From assembly GCA_031763025.1 (NCBI GenBank), contig JASSKH010000019.1, forward strand, positions 9,774,250-9,838,249: a stretch of DNA of 64,000 bases, given 5' to 3'. Every line of letters begins with the position of its first letter. The stretch's first letter is position 1. Under the pieces are notes generated by a model, which was not told the origin of the DNA, searched no databases, and saw only the letters and a program-made list of their open reading frames with translations. Origin of the DNA: Macrocystis pyrifera (lineage: Eukaryota; Sar; Phaeophyceae; Laminariales; Laminariaceae). Below, in pieces: positions 1 through 19,055 of the stretch. The translations under genes were made by a program, and so were the position numbers.

Positions 1-1236
1 CGTTGGGTCAAAGTTCCTACGGTGCCTGTTCGTTCGGTTGCCGTGCACAGCCCATGTAATGCTGACGATTCGCTTCCCGCATTGGATGTGATTCGTGCCT
101 CGCAACAAAGGTCTGTCGCTCGTATCGGCGTTGGTGTTCATGAATTTTCGACAACCTTCGGTCAAGCTACCTTGGCCGATGATGGTTTGTTTCGTGTGCG
201 TGTTGGGGTGCGTGACGTCTTGTGGATTCCGCCGGATGATCTTGCTCTTCAAACTCGTTTGATGGTGTGCGCGCACATGCGCTCGGCTGGTCACCGTGGT
301 GTGGCGCCGACTTTGTTTCGCCTGAAGGAATATTGTGTTTGGCCTCACATGGATTCTCAGGTTCGCGAATTCGTTCGCCAGTGTTTGCACTGTGTAGACA
401 CGCGTGCAGGTGCACTCATTCCTCGTCCCTACGGAGACACGGTGCATGGTACCGCTCCGGGAGAAGTGGTGCACTTTGATTTTTTGTATGTTGGCCACAG
501 CGGGCCCGAAGGTAGCGATGGCCTGCCTGATGAGGATGGTTTCCGATATGTTTTGGTCATCATGGATGATTTGTCCAACTACGTGGCGTTGGAACCGGCC
601 GAGGCTTGTACAGCCGAGGTCACAGCGAAGCATTTGCTAGCCTGGTGTAAGACTTTGGGGGTGCCGCGTGTGTGGGTGAGTGATACCGCCACGCATTTCA
701 AGAACAGGGTGCTTGCTTTGTTGAGCGACGCGTTGCACATCGAACATCGTTTTGCTGTCGCTTACACGCCGTGGTCGAACGGTACGTGTGAACGCATGGT
801 AAAAGAGGTGGTACGTGCTCTGCGTTCCATTCTGTCAGAACAGCGTCGTCAGGTTTCGGAGTGGGTTGATGTTTTGCCGGCCGCTCAGTGGGCCTTGAAC
901 ACTTCGTTTCGTGAACGTTACCGAAGCACTCCGTACAGCGTGATGTTTGGGCGTGCTCCGCGTACCGATTTCTCGGCGCTCGTTTCTGAGTCTGATGGCA
1001 GGTGGAATGTTGACGTGATGAATGCTGACTTGTTGCGTGCGAACGTCCGTGAAGTCGTTGCAGAGCAGGAGAGATTTTGCGCCGATATTCGCGCAGCTGT
1101 TGCCGTGTCTCGCGACAACAAACGTAAACAGGCTCAGGGCCAGGTGGTGTTGCCAAAATTTGCGGTTGGTGATTTCGTGTTGTATGCTCGTGTTCGTCGG
1201 CAGGGTGTTTACGATTTTATGCGGATGCGACGTTGA
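1..1236 (+). pseudogene. Ty3/gypsy integrase (3' part of pol), truncated by deletion
   Basis: Retroviral-type integrase that would insert element cDNA into chromosomes. The frame is open from the window edge, so no start is visible. Counting residues from the GTG at 22, an HHCC zinc-binding region (AHMRSAGH, then CLHC) precedes a core with Asp at about residue 153 (HFDF), Asp at 221 (VSDT) and Glu at 257 (CERM). The last two are 35 residues apart, as in DD35E integrases. The C-terminus fails: after VRRQG the frame enters an out-of-frame stretch that ends VYDFMRMRR and stops at 1236. The downstream chromodomain is in another frame. This looks like loss of part of the integrase C-terminal domain by deletion. 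Confident as integrase; probably not functional as it stands. Confidence 0.9.
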
Positions 1237-1508
1237 ACGTCACCGCTGATCTGAAGGATGTTTTCCAACATTCCTTTGCGCAGGGTGAATGCCGCATGAA
1301 TGCTGTGGTGCATGTGGCCGAAGATGATGCCAACGAGGTGATTGTCTTGGTCGATTGGGATGGTTTCGAAGCAGAGGAGCGCACGTGGGAGTCTTTGCGG
1401 TCGATTTATTCTGCTGCGCCTGAATTCGTCGTGAAGGAATTGCGCAAATTACGGATGACCCGTGCGCTCAAGATTAAAATTGCTTCAGAGTTCAGCATTG
1501 ATTTGTGA
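1207..1508 (+). pseudogene. Chromodomain-like C-terminus of Ty3 pol
   Basis: Tail of the same polyprotein in a different frame from the integrase. A family-typical block FYADATLNVTADLK is followed by a chromodomain-like segment with VHVAEDDANEV, LVDWDGF and ERTWESL. Chromodomains at the end of integrase are known to steer chromovirus insertion toward marked chromatin. The region ends at a TGA at 1508. It differs from copy B (33855-34156) by one seen base, which changes Val to Leu. It has no start codon of its own and would need the upstream frame restored to be made. Confidence 0.8.
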
Positions 1509-1586
1509 TTTGCCGCATGCGATTTCGTCTTGGTTTTTTGGTTTTGTCAAGCTCGTTCGTGTCGAGTGAACTCGCTTTGGGGGTGC

Positions 1587-1818
1587 TGTAGCCAAAAGAT
1601 ACCAAGCCGTGGAGGTTTCAGTGTAATCGCATGTGTGAGTGGAGCAGTGGCCGGGGATCCTGTGTGATGTCCCCTAGCCACCTGGCTCGTGGTCCGATGA
1701 GGATCACTCCGTGATAATACAAGCTCTAAGAACAAGACTTACTGAGTGCGAGGCCAGCGAGACTGGTGGAGTCCCTCGCTGGAAGCCCTCTTGCTGATAT
1801 CATCTGGCAGAGGCCATA
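1587..1818 (+). repeat. 3' LTR of Ty3 copy A
   Basis: A 232-bp terminal repeat beginning TGTAGCC and ending GGCCATA. Copies of the same length occur at 30277-30508 and 34235-34466. It is preceded by a G-rich stretch (GCTTTGGGGG) in the position expected for a polypurine tract. The 3' flank is GTGTAC. The matching 5' LTR would lie before base 1, so a target-site duplication cannot be checked. Confidence 0.92.
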
Positions 1819-1879
1819 GTGTACAAAGGATTTAAGGGTTAGACCGACAAGCCGAACGTACAGCGATGCTGACCGTGGC

Positions 1880-2065
1880 CTCGTGCGTCCCACTGCTGCT
1901 GCTGAGATCGTTGCGAGAGGGGCGGGCGGCGTACAAGGCCTAGAGAGAAGTTCTGCTGTTTGATTTTCATATGTTTTCCTTTTTTTCTTTCTGACCGGTG
2001 TAAGGTGTTCTAATCGGGCAGTAATTTCTTTTCCCGAAAGGGGACGAAGTATGTACATGATTGTC
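1880..2065 (-). repeat. Fragment of dispersed repeat also present at 46-47.7 kb
   Basis: Read on the minus strand, this stretch shares an ordered set of words with 46340-46480 and 47200-47340: TGCCCGATT with GAACACCTT, CGGTCA, an A-rich run, ATCAAACAGC, CTTCTCTCT and CGCCCGCCCCTCTCGC. Similarity fades on both sides. It sits directly beside the LTR of Ty3 copy A and next to the CCGTGG satellite. It has no coding content. The family is unidentified. Confidence 0.7.
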
Positions 2066-2075
2066 TTTTTTCGCG

Positions 2076-2430
2076 ACATGCCGTGGCATGCCGTGGCACA
2101 ATCTGCTGGAAAACCATCCACGGCATCTTCCACGGCATACCGCGGAACCTTCCACGGACCGCCACGGCATACCATGGGACCCTAACCCCAACCCTAGCCT
2201 AGGTGCCGTGGATATTGGGGTGCCGTGGGGGTTGCCATGATATGCCTTGGGGTTGTCATGGAGTGCCGTGGCGGTAGCCGCGGGGGTTGCCATGGTGCTT
2301 TCCATGGCATGTCATGGCAACCCCCACGGCGTGCCATGGAATCCTATGCCACACGATGGGATGCCGTGATGATGCCATGGTATGTGTGCAATGGGCGGTA
2401 CCATGGCCATGCCACGGCATGCCCACGGCG
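2076..2430. repeat. CCGTGG/CCATGG degenerate satellite
   Basis: About 350 bp dense in TGCCGTGG, CCACGGCAT and GCCATGG words. The left half mostly reads CCACGGCAT and the right half mostly GTGCCGTGG, so the block is roughly an inverted arrangement around a short telomere-like stretch (CCCTAACCCCAACCCTAG) near 2182. Open frames here are by-products of the repeat. A related style of repeat, not the same unit, occurs at 51475-52600. Confidence 0.8.
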
Positions 2431-2446
2431 AGGTCCAATAGTGTAG

Positions 2447-11525
<9,079 letters not shown>

Positions 11526-13500
11526 CTAACCAGGGGGGGGAGTGGAAACGGTGGGGGTTCCGCGGGACACATCAGAGTTCCGCAGCACCCCACGTGCTAG
11601 GCTCCCATTCCCATGGCGTTGAAGACACCACGATCCGTATACGGCGTTCCGTGCTGTAGTGTAGCGGGCGGGTTGGAGGTCGATCTTGATCGGGCCGGGG
11701 TCGTCCAGGAACCGGACGATGTAGGAGCTTCCCGGTGAAGACTCCGGCGGAGTTCCCGAAGAGGCGTCAGGGGGTGAGCTGTGGGCGACCTTGCCCAGCC
11801 ACCAAAGGCCGTCGCGCGCCTTGTACCATATGTGTGCTCCGGAGGGTAGGATGGTGGTGCTGAAGTTGTGGAGCCAAAGGCTGCGGGAGACCAAGGCGTA
11901 GCCTGGGGCGAGGAAGATTTGTCCTTGAGATCGGGCCAGTTCGCGGTGAGCAGCGCCGATGCGCATCTGGCGGTAGAGGCGGTTCGTCTGGCGGTGCTGG
12001 GTTGGTGATCGTGACCAGTAAAGTAGGATGTGGCGCCGGAAGTGTTGAAGGTCCAGCTCGCGTTCCCAAGAGGGGCTGAGAAGTCCAGTCCAGTGAGTCT
12101 CGTACAGAACGGCGATGACCCCGCCGCGGCCGCGTACGAGTTGATGGCCAGTGATCTGCTCGACCTCGAGGCGTTCCGGTGGAGGAGTGACGTCGTCGAC
12201 GGTGACGTGGTAAGGGGGGGACTTGGCGGCAGAAGCTGTGAGCACGTATGTAGTAAGGTCCGCGGGCAGATGCTTGGGGATGTCGCTGGTGTCGTCGGGG
12301 TTCCGGCAAGGTTTGCATCGTTGGACGGAGACGCGTGGCTTGGAGTCCCGTCCCGGAAGGTCCGATGGAAGGTCGAGGAAAAGTAGCTTGTCGTGAAGGG
12401 GGCGATTGTCGGGGGTGTTTGAGGCGGGCGTCGGCCCTACGGCAAGGACCTTGAAGGGGCCATTCCAGTTCAGGGAAAGCTTCGCCTTGAGGACGGTTGC
12501 GTCGGTGCCCTTTTTGACGCCTTGGCGGATGGTTGAGGCGGAGTTGTAGACCCAAACCCAGCCGCCTACGGTGAAGGGGGGGGATGCTAGGAGGGCGGCC
12601 ATGATGGGCGCATTGCGGCGCTGAAGACGCGAGACGGTGAGTCGGTGTAGTTCGCGGACGAGGGAATAGGCGCGTCGTTGTCGGTCGGTGGCGAGGTTGA
12701 TGTAAACCAGGTGATCGCGGTCCAGGCTTTGGTGACCACCGATATTGTCGGGTTCGAAGACCGAGAGCGGGAGGCGAGGAAGGCGGCCCATGTGGATTTC
12801 GTTAGGTGCAAGCCCTGTGGCGGCGTTCACGGAATTGTTGTAGGCCGACGACACGTGTGGGAGCAGCACGTCCCAGTCGGTCTGCTGTTCGTTGCCAACC
12901 ATAGAGAGCATTTGGGCCAGTACGTGGTTGACGCGCTCGACGCCGCCGTTGGTGCAGGGGTGGTAGGAGCTGGTGTTGACCTTGTGGATGCCAAGGCGTT
13001 CGTAGACGATGTTCGCAAGCTTGGAGGTGAAGTGTAGTCCGTTGTCGGAGAGAAGTGTAACCGGGCACCCCCAGAGAGGGATGTACTCGTTCAGGAAGAT
13101 GTCGGCAGTGCCGGCGGCCGTGAATTGCGCCGCTGAAACGGCATACATATCGGCGCGGCGGCTGAAGCGGTCTGTGAAGAGGAGGATGTGGACGTTCCCG
13201 CGCGGCGTGAGCGGCAGGGGCCCGAAGTAGTCGACGCTGACGGTGATGCCAGGCCCGTTGGGCAAAGGAAGAGAAAGGATGGGCCAACGAATGGTGTGCC
13301 GGGAGGTCTTCCGCGCCTGGCATTGAAGGCAACGGCGGATCCACCAGCGGACGGAAGCGTCCATGCCAATCCACCAAAAGAAACGTGCCAACATGCGGAC
13401 CGTTCGGGTGACTCCCAGGTGTAGAGAGGTGGTGGCGTGGCATGTGTTCAGCACCCAAGGGCGCATTAACATTGGCACGTAGACGCGTGGGGTAGAGGGG
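11526..13500 (-). pseudogene. Integrase with chromodomain and Tudor-like C-terminus
   Basis: C-terminal part of pol; the frame extends up to 13793 but resembles protein only below about 13500. Numbering from 13793, an HHCC finger (H119, H125, C155, C158) is followed by D188 (SVDYF), D250 (LSDNG) and E286 (GGVER), with 35 residues between the last two. All catalytic residues are present. A chromodomain-like segment follows at about 543-595 (EVEQITGHQLV to WERELDL). A second small domain at about 651-713 (GAHIWYKARDGLWWLGKV, then YIVRFLDDPGPIKIDL) looks like a Tudor/Agenet-type barrel. The segment is joined to the upstream part of pol only through a frame shift near 13495, beside a run of G. 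Confidence 0.88.
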
Positions 13501-14640
13501 GGCGGGTGGTGGTAGGCTGTTCCCGGATGAGGTTGTGGGTGGTCGTTGGACCAGGAGGGCGGTTTCGTCGTCGGTACGGTGTAGCTTGCTTTTGGAGGCA
13601 AGAGTGAGGACGTCTGAAAGTTGTGGGCGCCGGGCCGGGGGGATGAAGTCCAGGAGGTCGTGCGGCGTGGGGCTGGGGGAGTCCAACGACAGGAAGCGGA
13701 TGGTGGCGCAGCACAGGGGCTCCGCGCGTTGTTCTCGCGCCCAGTCTTTGTAGGTGTAGTGCTCGACGCAGGCGAGGAGGTAGGGGTCATCATCGGGTTC
13801 GACGACGGGCTCCGGAAGGGGCACTGACGGTGGTGTTTGTGCCGGCGGCGAGGGCGTTGTTAAAGGGGTCGGTCTTTGCGTGGTGGGCGCCGATGGCTTG
13901 GGTGGCGGTCGGCGTCCAAACCGGTAGTCGGCTGTGGGCCGAGGGGTTCCCGCGGCAGCGGCGACGCGATGGCGGGTCCGAGAAGATATCAGACCTGAAA
14001 GGGCTGGTGTCGTGGCGCCAATGGTGGGCGGCGGAGAGACGACGGACGGCATGGAAGCCGAGCCTGGAGGAGCTCCGGTGTTCACGGCGGCATTCTCGGT
14101 GCCGGCAAGCTGTCCGGTGGTGGAGTTGCTGGTCGCAATAGGCCCGATGAAGGTGTGGGTTGCGGGGGAAAGGGTGGGGTGCTCCATACGTGGTCCGAGT
14201 AGGCGAAAATCGCGGAAGTCGTCGTCAGTGAAGGGGAGCGGCTGGACGGTCGGGATGGGTCTGGAAGGGGGGGACACGAGCCCACCCAAGCCGATACCCG
14301 GGGTGGAAGGGTCGTTCGGCGCGAAGCCGCAGGGGCGGATGAGGTAGATGCCGACGGTGTCGGGGCCAGTGAGGCGGTTGCGTCCGGTGCGGTCGGCGTC
14401 GGTGGCTGGTTGGGGAAGCCGGGAGAGGAAGTCGGTGTTGCCGTTGGTCGTGCCCTTCCGGTATTCCAGCGTGTAGGTGTATGCTGAAAGGAACTCGAGC
14501 CATCGCCGGACACGAGCGTTATTTTCTCCGACCTTGGCGATGTTCTCGAGCGCCTTGTGGTCCGAGTAGATCTGGAAGCGGGTGGACCATAAGTGTCCGC
14601 GGAGGCGTTTGATCGCCCACACGATGCTCCCGCCTCGAGG
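13490..14640 (-). pseudogene. RNase H C-terminal half and linker of pol
   Basis: Continuation of RNase H in a second frame: SIVWAIKRLRGHLW, then YSDHKALENI, then the connection motif around YRKGTTNGNTDFLSRLP. RNase H removes RNA from the RNA-DNA hybrid during element replication. About 250 residues of Pro/Ser/Thr-rich linker follow, then a short folded-looking piece (LLACVEHYTYKDWAREQ) that probably leads into the integrase zinc finger. The entry point near 14635 is consistent with one missing base in a GGG run (LDLEAG against GSIVWA). The exit near 13495 is in a poly-G stretch of the plus strand. Confidence 0.82.
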
Positions 14641-16436
14641 TCGAGGGGTGTCCATGAACGTTCGGAGTCCAGGGTGGCACGGCTGATGAAGAGGATGGGG
14701 CGGACTGAGCCGTCGGCTTGCTCTTGCTCAAGGGTCGCTCCGAAGCCGTCGATGCTAGCGTCGCAGTAGAGGCGGAAGGGGCGGGAGTTGTCGGCGACGG
14801 CGTCCCAGTCGGGGTAGACGAGGATAGGCGGTTCGGCAAGTTCTTGGAGAATGGCGCGTACGGTGGTTTCCATGGAGGGGGTGAAGTCGAACGTCGCGCC
14901 TTGCTTGAGTAGAGCGTTGATGGGGCGCAGACGTCGAGAAAGGTTTGGCAGGAACTTGCCGTAGTAGTTGATGCCTCCAAGGAGTGAGCGCACTTGCTTC
15001 TTGTCGGTCGGCATGGGCATTCTGGTGAGGGCGGCGACCTTGTCGGAATTTGGGCTGTAGCCGCCAGCGGAAATGGTGTGTCCCAGGAAATCGGCGGTGG
15101 TGGCGCCAATTTTGGCCTTGGCGGGGGAGAGTTTGAGGTGGTGCTTCTGGAGGCGTGCGAAGAGGGTTCTCATGTTGGCGACGTGGTCGGTGGGGTCGGG
15201 GTCGAAGACGATGATGTCGTCGAGGTACGCGGCGACGCGTTCCAGGCCCTTGATGACCTCGTTGATGACCTTCACGAACCAGCCCGGGGAGGCGCTGCTT
15301 CCCTGCGGCATAACAAGCCATTCGAACAGCCGGTTGGAAGTGCAAAACGCCGTCAAAGGGATGGTGTCCTCGTCGATGGTGATTTGGTGGAACGAGGAGA
15401 CCAGGTCGAAGAGAGAAAAGATGCGACCTTTGCCCAAGGAGTCGAGGACTTCGTCGACGCGGGGGATGGGGAGTTGCCCGAGGGAGCTGATGGCGTTGAG
15501 CTTCTTGTAGTTGATCGTAATCCGGACACCTCCATCCTTTTTGGGGATGGCCACCATAGGGCTTGAGTATGGCGACGTAGAATGTTGGATCAGGCCGGCG
15601 GCCAGGTACTGGTCTAATACCGCGTCTGCCTTTTTTGCGAGGATGGGGTTGATCCTGTAGGGGCGGGAAGTGACCGGTGCGCTGCCCGGGGGTACGGTGA
15701 TCTTGAACGGCATCAGCGAGCACGAGCCGAAGTCGGTTTTTGAGGTGGAGAAAACGTCCTGGAACTCGCAGAGGACGTCTCCCAGGTTGGTGATCACCGA
15801 CGGGGTCCATCCAGAACCGTGCAGGTCGAAGTTGACGTCGCGTAGGTGTAACGGCAGACGTTCCCAGAGGTCGAGGAAGCTGTCCCGTTGGTCGGTGTTG
15901 AGGCGTGCAAGGAGTTGTGGGCACGGGGCTTGTGGTGCGGTAGGAGGGTCATCTGTCGATGGGCACTGGTCGGCCACGGGAATGTTGTCGTGGAGGGCAT
16001 GTACATCCGGAATTTGAGGGGGGTGGGGAGGGGCCAAGGAAGGGTGTCCAAGGGTGGAAAGTGGTACCTGTACCAGTGGGGAGTAGGAGGTTCCGAGGAG
16101 GTCGCCCGGCTCGAGATCGGTAGATCCAGATATGGGGACCGTTTGGCATCCATCGGAGACGAAAATGGCCGTGTCGGAGAGTGGGTTCTCGCGGGGGAGC
16201 ATGTTCACCATGTAGTTCCCGGTAAATGCTGGAGCGCCTGACTGGCGCGCCAGGTTGACCTTAACGAGCTTGGGGGTGGAGGAAAGCGATATAGCTTTGT
16301 TGCCGGCGAATCGGAGGTGGTAGACGTCGTCAGTGGAACGGTCGTCGGGAATGAATGCTGAGGCTCCGTTGGGGTCATGGTGGTTCAAGGAGAGCTCACC
16401 GCGGGTTCGCCGGGGAGGTTGGTGGGGGGGGGGGGC
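14636..16436 (-). pseudogene. Reverse transcriptase and start of RNase H
   Basis: RT that would copy element RNA into DNA. Motifs appear in order: TSRPYRINPILAKKADAVLD, SPYSSPMVAIPKKDGGVRI, IFSLFDLVSSFHQI (first catalytic Asp), MPQGSSASPGWF and the catalytic box AAYLDDIIVF near 15211-15230. Then come thumb and connection residues (FLGHTISAGGY, LLGGINYYGKFLP) and RNase H start (FRLYCDASIDGFGATLEQ). The segment upstream of about 16430 in this frame is not protein-like. The join to the protease frame falls in a poly-G run at about 16427-16436. The domain itself appears intact. Confidence 0.92.
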
Positions 16437-18103
16437 TGTTGCTGGAGCGTGGTATACGAGCGTCGCTCGAAGCGCATCCAGCTGTCTCGTCCCAGAAGGA
16501 TGGGGTTCTGCATGGTTCCTGCAGGAACTACGCAGGCCCATACTGCCAGGGCAGCAGTGGGGGACTGGAGGCGCATAAACTGGATGCTTAAGCGGATGGA
16601 GACGGAGGTGGAGAGGGGGGCTGAAGTGCCGAAACCTCCCCATGAACGGGGGGAACTGTGCCGTTCGCACGCATCGGTGGCTGCCTGGGAAGCCTTCAGT
16701 TGTTCCACCGCGGTTGCGGTGATAAACGACTGGGGCGAGCCGGTATCGAGCAGTGCCACGAGTTCGCGGCGCGTAGTGGCGGTGGGGCCGCTGTGCACGA
16801 GTACTTTCGTCGTGAACGACGCGTCGTCGACGGTAATGATGCCGCTTGTAAGGCATGGTCCGTGTTCCGGTATCGGCGGGCGGCGGGTAGGGAGGTGTCT
16901 GTGAGTGGCGGTGTTGATGGTGGACACTTGGGCAAAGTGGCTGCTGGGGTAGGCGTCGGGGGTAGACGGCGGTAGGAGTGGCCCAAGTGGAGAGGTAGGC
17001 GGTTGCCATGGAGGGGTCGGGCTTGTTTCGTGGATGCCGTCGGCTGTGGGGGAAACCCGGGTGGAGTCGGTGGGGGCGGGTGTTGGCTCCGGGTCGTGAA
17101 GATGGGGAGGAAATGGAGGCTGGGCGGAGCGATTGGCGCCGAGGTTTGCTCGAACGTCCATCAGTATCCTGCCCAGCAGATTCCGACCACGCCAACGCGT
17201 CGGGTCACAGGCGTCCGGATGGTCGGCCTTGAAGCCTATGCCCCAGATGAGGTCGTGTGGGCTGGCCTCGGCGATGTGCTTGTCGCCGGTTGCTATTAGC
17301 TCCTCCCGTAGCTCCGGGTGTTGGCGGAACTTGGAGAAGTTAATGTAGAGGGCGATGGTGTAGCGGTGTCGCTCCCAGACCATTTCGTCGAAGCCGGAAA
17401 CGGTTCGCCCAAGTGCTTTTTGGCGGGCTGGGTCGCGGGTCGCTTTGATGCGGCGCTCAGTTGTGATGTCCCCGAAGAGCGCGGCCTTCTGCGCCATCAT
17501 CATCTGCTCAGCGCAGTTGTATGTGACGCCATCGTGTTCGATGTCGCACAGGTACCACTGCGAAAAGACCGAAGAGGAGTCCCAGAAGAAGTGGAAAGAT
17601 GAGGTGGCCTCGGCGGTGACGTGTGCAGTTGATGGCGTCTTTTGTGTCGGGGGTGGGGGGCGACGATAATCTTTCCTATCGCCGCCTGGCGTCGACGGAG
17701 GTAGAGTCAGCAACGATCGAGCGGTGCTGGCCGGAACCCTCGTGTTCGCGGGGGAATTGCTCGGCAAAGCCGAGGTACCGGGGCGGTCCTCGCCGGGGCT
17801 TATAAGCCGGGCGGGACGACCCTCAAGCGCCCTATCGTCCAACGTTTGGAGAACAGGGGCATACTCGCTAGGGGATGCCACACCTGGGGTCCGTGTCCAC
17901 GCTTTGCGCGAAGCAGGCGAGGAGGACGGGTCAGGGGGCTCAGGGCAGACCCTGGTCGACGTTGGTCGCGAGTCTTCCGTATTCAAAACGGGACTGTCCC
18001 TCGAGCTCAGGGACAGCGGTGGTGTCAACACCGTGGCAGCTGGAAGAAGCCCGTCGTTCGCGGGTTCAACGCTGTCACAAGAAATACGCGCATGTTGGAA
18101 CAA
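16385..18103 (-). pseudogene. NADAR domain plus aspartic protease segment of the polyprotein
   Basis: One uninterrupted 572-codon frame. Residues 1-168 are Ser/Pro-rich and probably disordered. Residues 170-322 form a NADAR domain. A second Pro-rich linker leads to a pepsin-like retroviral protease, with the active-site LLDTGSPQSF at 451-460 and the closing ILLGRDSW at 535-542. The frame then runs into a Gln/Pro tract and stops just past the shift into the RT frame. Because protease and NADAR share a frame, NADAR is part of the element's own polyprotein and not a separate neighbouring gene. No clear start codon is defined; the first Met is arbitrary. What NADAR does for the element is unknown. 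Confidence 0.9.
17138..17596 (-). other. NADAR domain (YbiA/COG3236-like) inside the retroelement
   Basis: About 153 residues with the family hallmarks in order: HFFWDSSSVFSQWY, YNCAEQMMMAQKAALFGD, KALGRTVSGFD, FSKFRQHPELREELIATG, EASPHDLIWGIG and WRGRNLLGRILMDVR. NADAR proteins are known N-glycosidases: YbiA-type members act on riboflavin-pathway intermediates, and others remove ADP-ribose from guanine in DNA opposite DarT-like enzymes. Length and motif spacing match a complete domain, with no stop or frame break inside it. Function within a retrotransposon is inference only. Confidence 0.92.
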
Positions 18104-18532
18104 GCGCGTATGGAGCGGCCAATATGAGGCAGGCTCAGGGGGCGGTGGCCCGGTAGACGAAACAGTAGTTTCGTGTCAACCGGGACCGCTGGTAGCCGTA
18201 ATCGTCGAGACGTTTCCCAGGGTAGCAATGTCTGGGGTCTCGGCAATAGTCGGCAAGCAGCGTTGCTCACCGCCAGAAGACGTCGAGTGGAGCATCCCGG
18301 TGGGGCTCGGCGTCTTGGCCTCCTCCCGCCCACACCTCAAGGCAATCACTTGGGCAAGATGATCAGTGCTTGAACAAGTGACTGTGAAATGGGCTGGGGT
18401 AGGGGGGGGGCATTGGAGGGCAGGGGTCGGGGAGGCGTGATGCACGTGATTTACTCGTGCGTCCTGGGAGCCTCGGGTGCTCGCAGTAGATGCTGTTGGT
18501 GGAGATGCGGCAGTTGCTCCACCATCGGCTTG

Positions 18533-18937
18533 TCAGTTGGTGCGGAAGGTTCCCGGCTGCCGTTGGTTCGGGTGGGTACCCGAGTTGGTGCTGCCCATCC
18601 GCATGTTCGCGGGGGCGGCAGGTGCGGAAGTATTGGTCGCAGGGGTATACACCGTCAACGCGGAAGACGAGGGGGCAGGCTCGATGCGTTGTTGTTGGAA
18701 CTGTTGCCCTGGCGACTGTCGGTTGCCGTTGTCGTATGACCGGCCGTTGTTGTGGCGCCAGTTGTCGGAGCGTCCGTTGTTGCCGCGGTAGTTGCGGGAG
18801 TGGTTCTGGTTGGAGCGGTTGCTGTTGTAGTTTCCGCTGCGGTTGTTGTTGTTGTTGCCTCGACGGTTGCTGTTGTCGTAGCGGTTGGAGTTTCGCTCCA
18901 GGTTGTGCTCGTTGTGTCCACGGCGATATAAGAGCAT
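18533..18937 (-). pseudogene. Asn/Arg-rich nucleocapsid-like linker
   Basis: A 134-codon frame dominated by Asn, Arg, Gly and Ser (for example NRRGNNNNNRSGNYNSNRS) followed by a Pro/Ala/Ser stretch. Such basic disordered regions next to a zinc knuckle are typical of retrotransposon nucleocapsid. It lies between the CCHC-like site near 19020-19055 and the NADAR frame, in the same frame class as the NADAR segment but separated from it by stops. No independent function is suggested. Confidence 0.5.
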
Positions 18938-19004
18938 CCTCTGCTGCCATTGGCGCTAGGCGTGTCCGACTACCGGGCTGAGGATGCCGAACGTGTTGGG
19001 AAGC

Positions 19005-19055
19005 GCAGGGGGCAGGTCTTCATACTATGTCCGTGCCATTGCAGTTGGGGCAGTG
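19005..19055 (-). other. CCHC zinc knuckle split by a 1-nt frame shift
   Basis: On the minus strand one frame gives HCPNCNGT and the overlapping -1 frame gives GHSMKTC. Read together they match the C-x2-C-x4-H-x4-C nucleocapsid knuckle. The shift point is the GG pair near 19031-19032. Without it, the first frame reaches a stop within three codons. This may be a single lost base, a sequencing error, or a frameshift used by the element. Confidence 0.55.

Larger units (their letters stand above)
1..1818 (+). mobile_element. Ty3/gypsy LTR retrotransposon, copy A (3' part)
   Basis: This is the 3' portion of a Ty3/gypsy element that starts upstream of the window. It holds integrase, a chromodomain-like C-terminus and a 232-bp 3' LTR. 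From 1207 to 1818 it matches copy B (33855-34466) with no indel; the one difference I saw is G1305 against T33953. The integrase frame and the chromodomain frame are separated by an internal deletion whose junction lies at 1206/1207. A full-length element of this type would have a longer integrase C-terminus there. The near identity to copy B points to recent activity of the family. Confidence 0.9.

Noticed and set aside
12030..18790. Many plus-strand open frames of 60-210 codons opposite the NADAR element
   Set aside because: They are antisense shadows of GC-rich minus-strand coding sequence and carry no motifs of their own.
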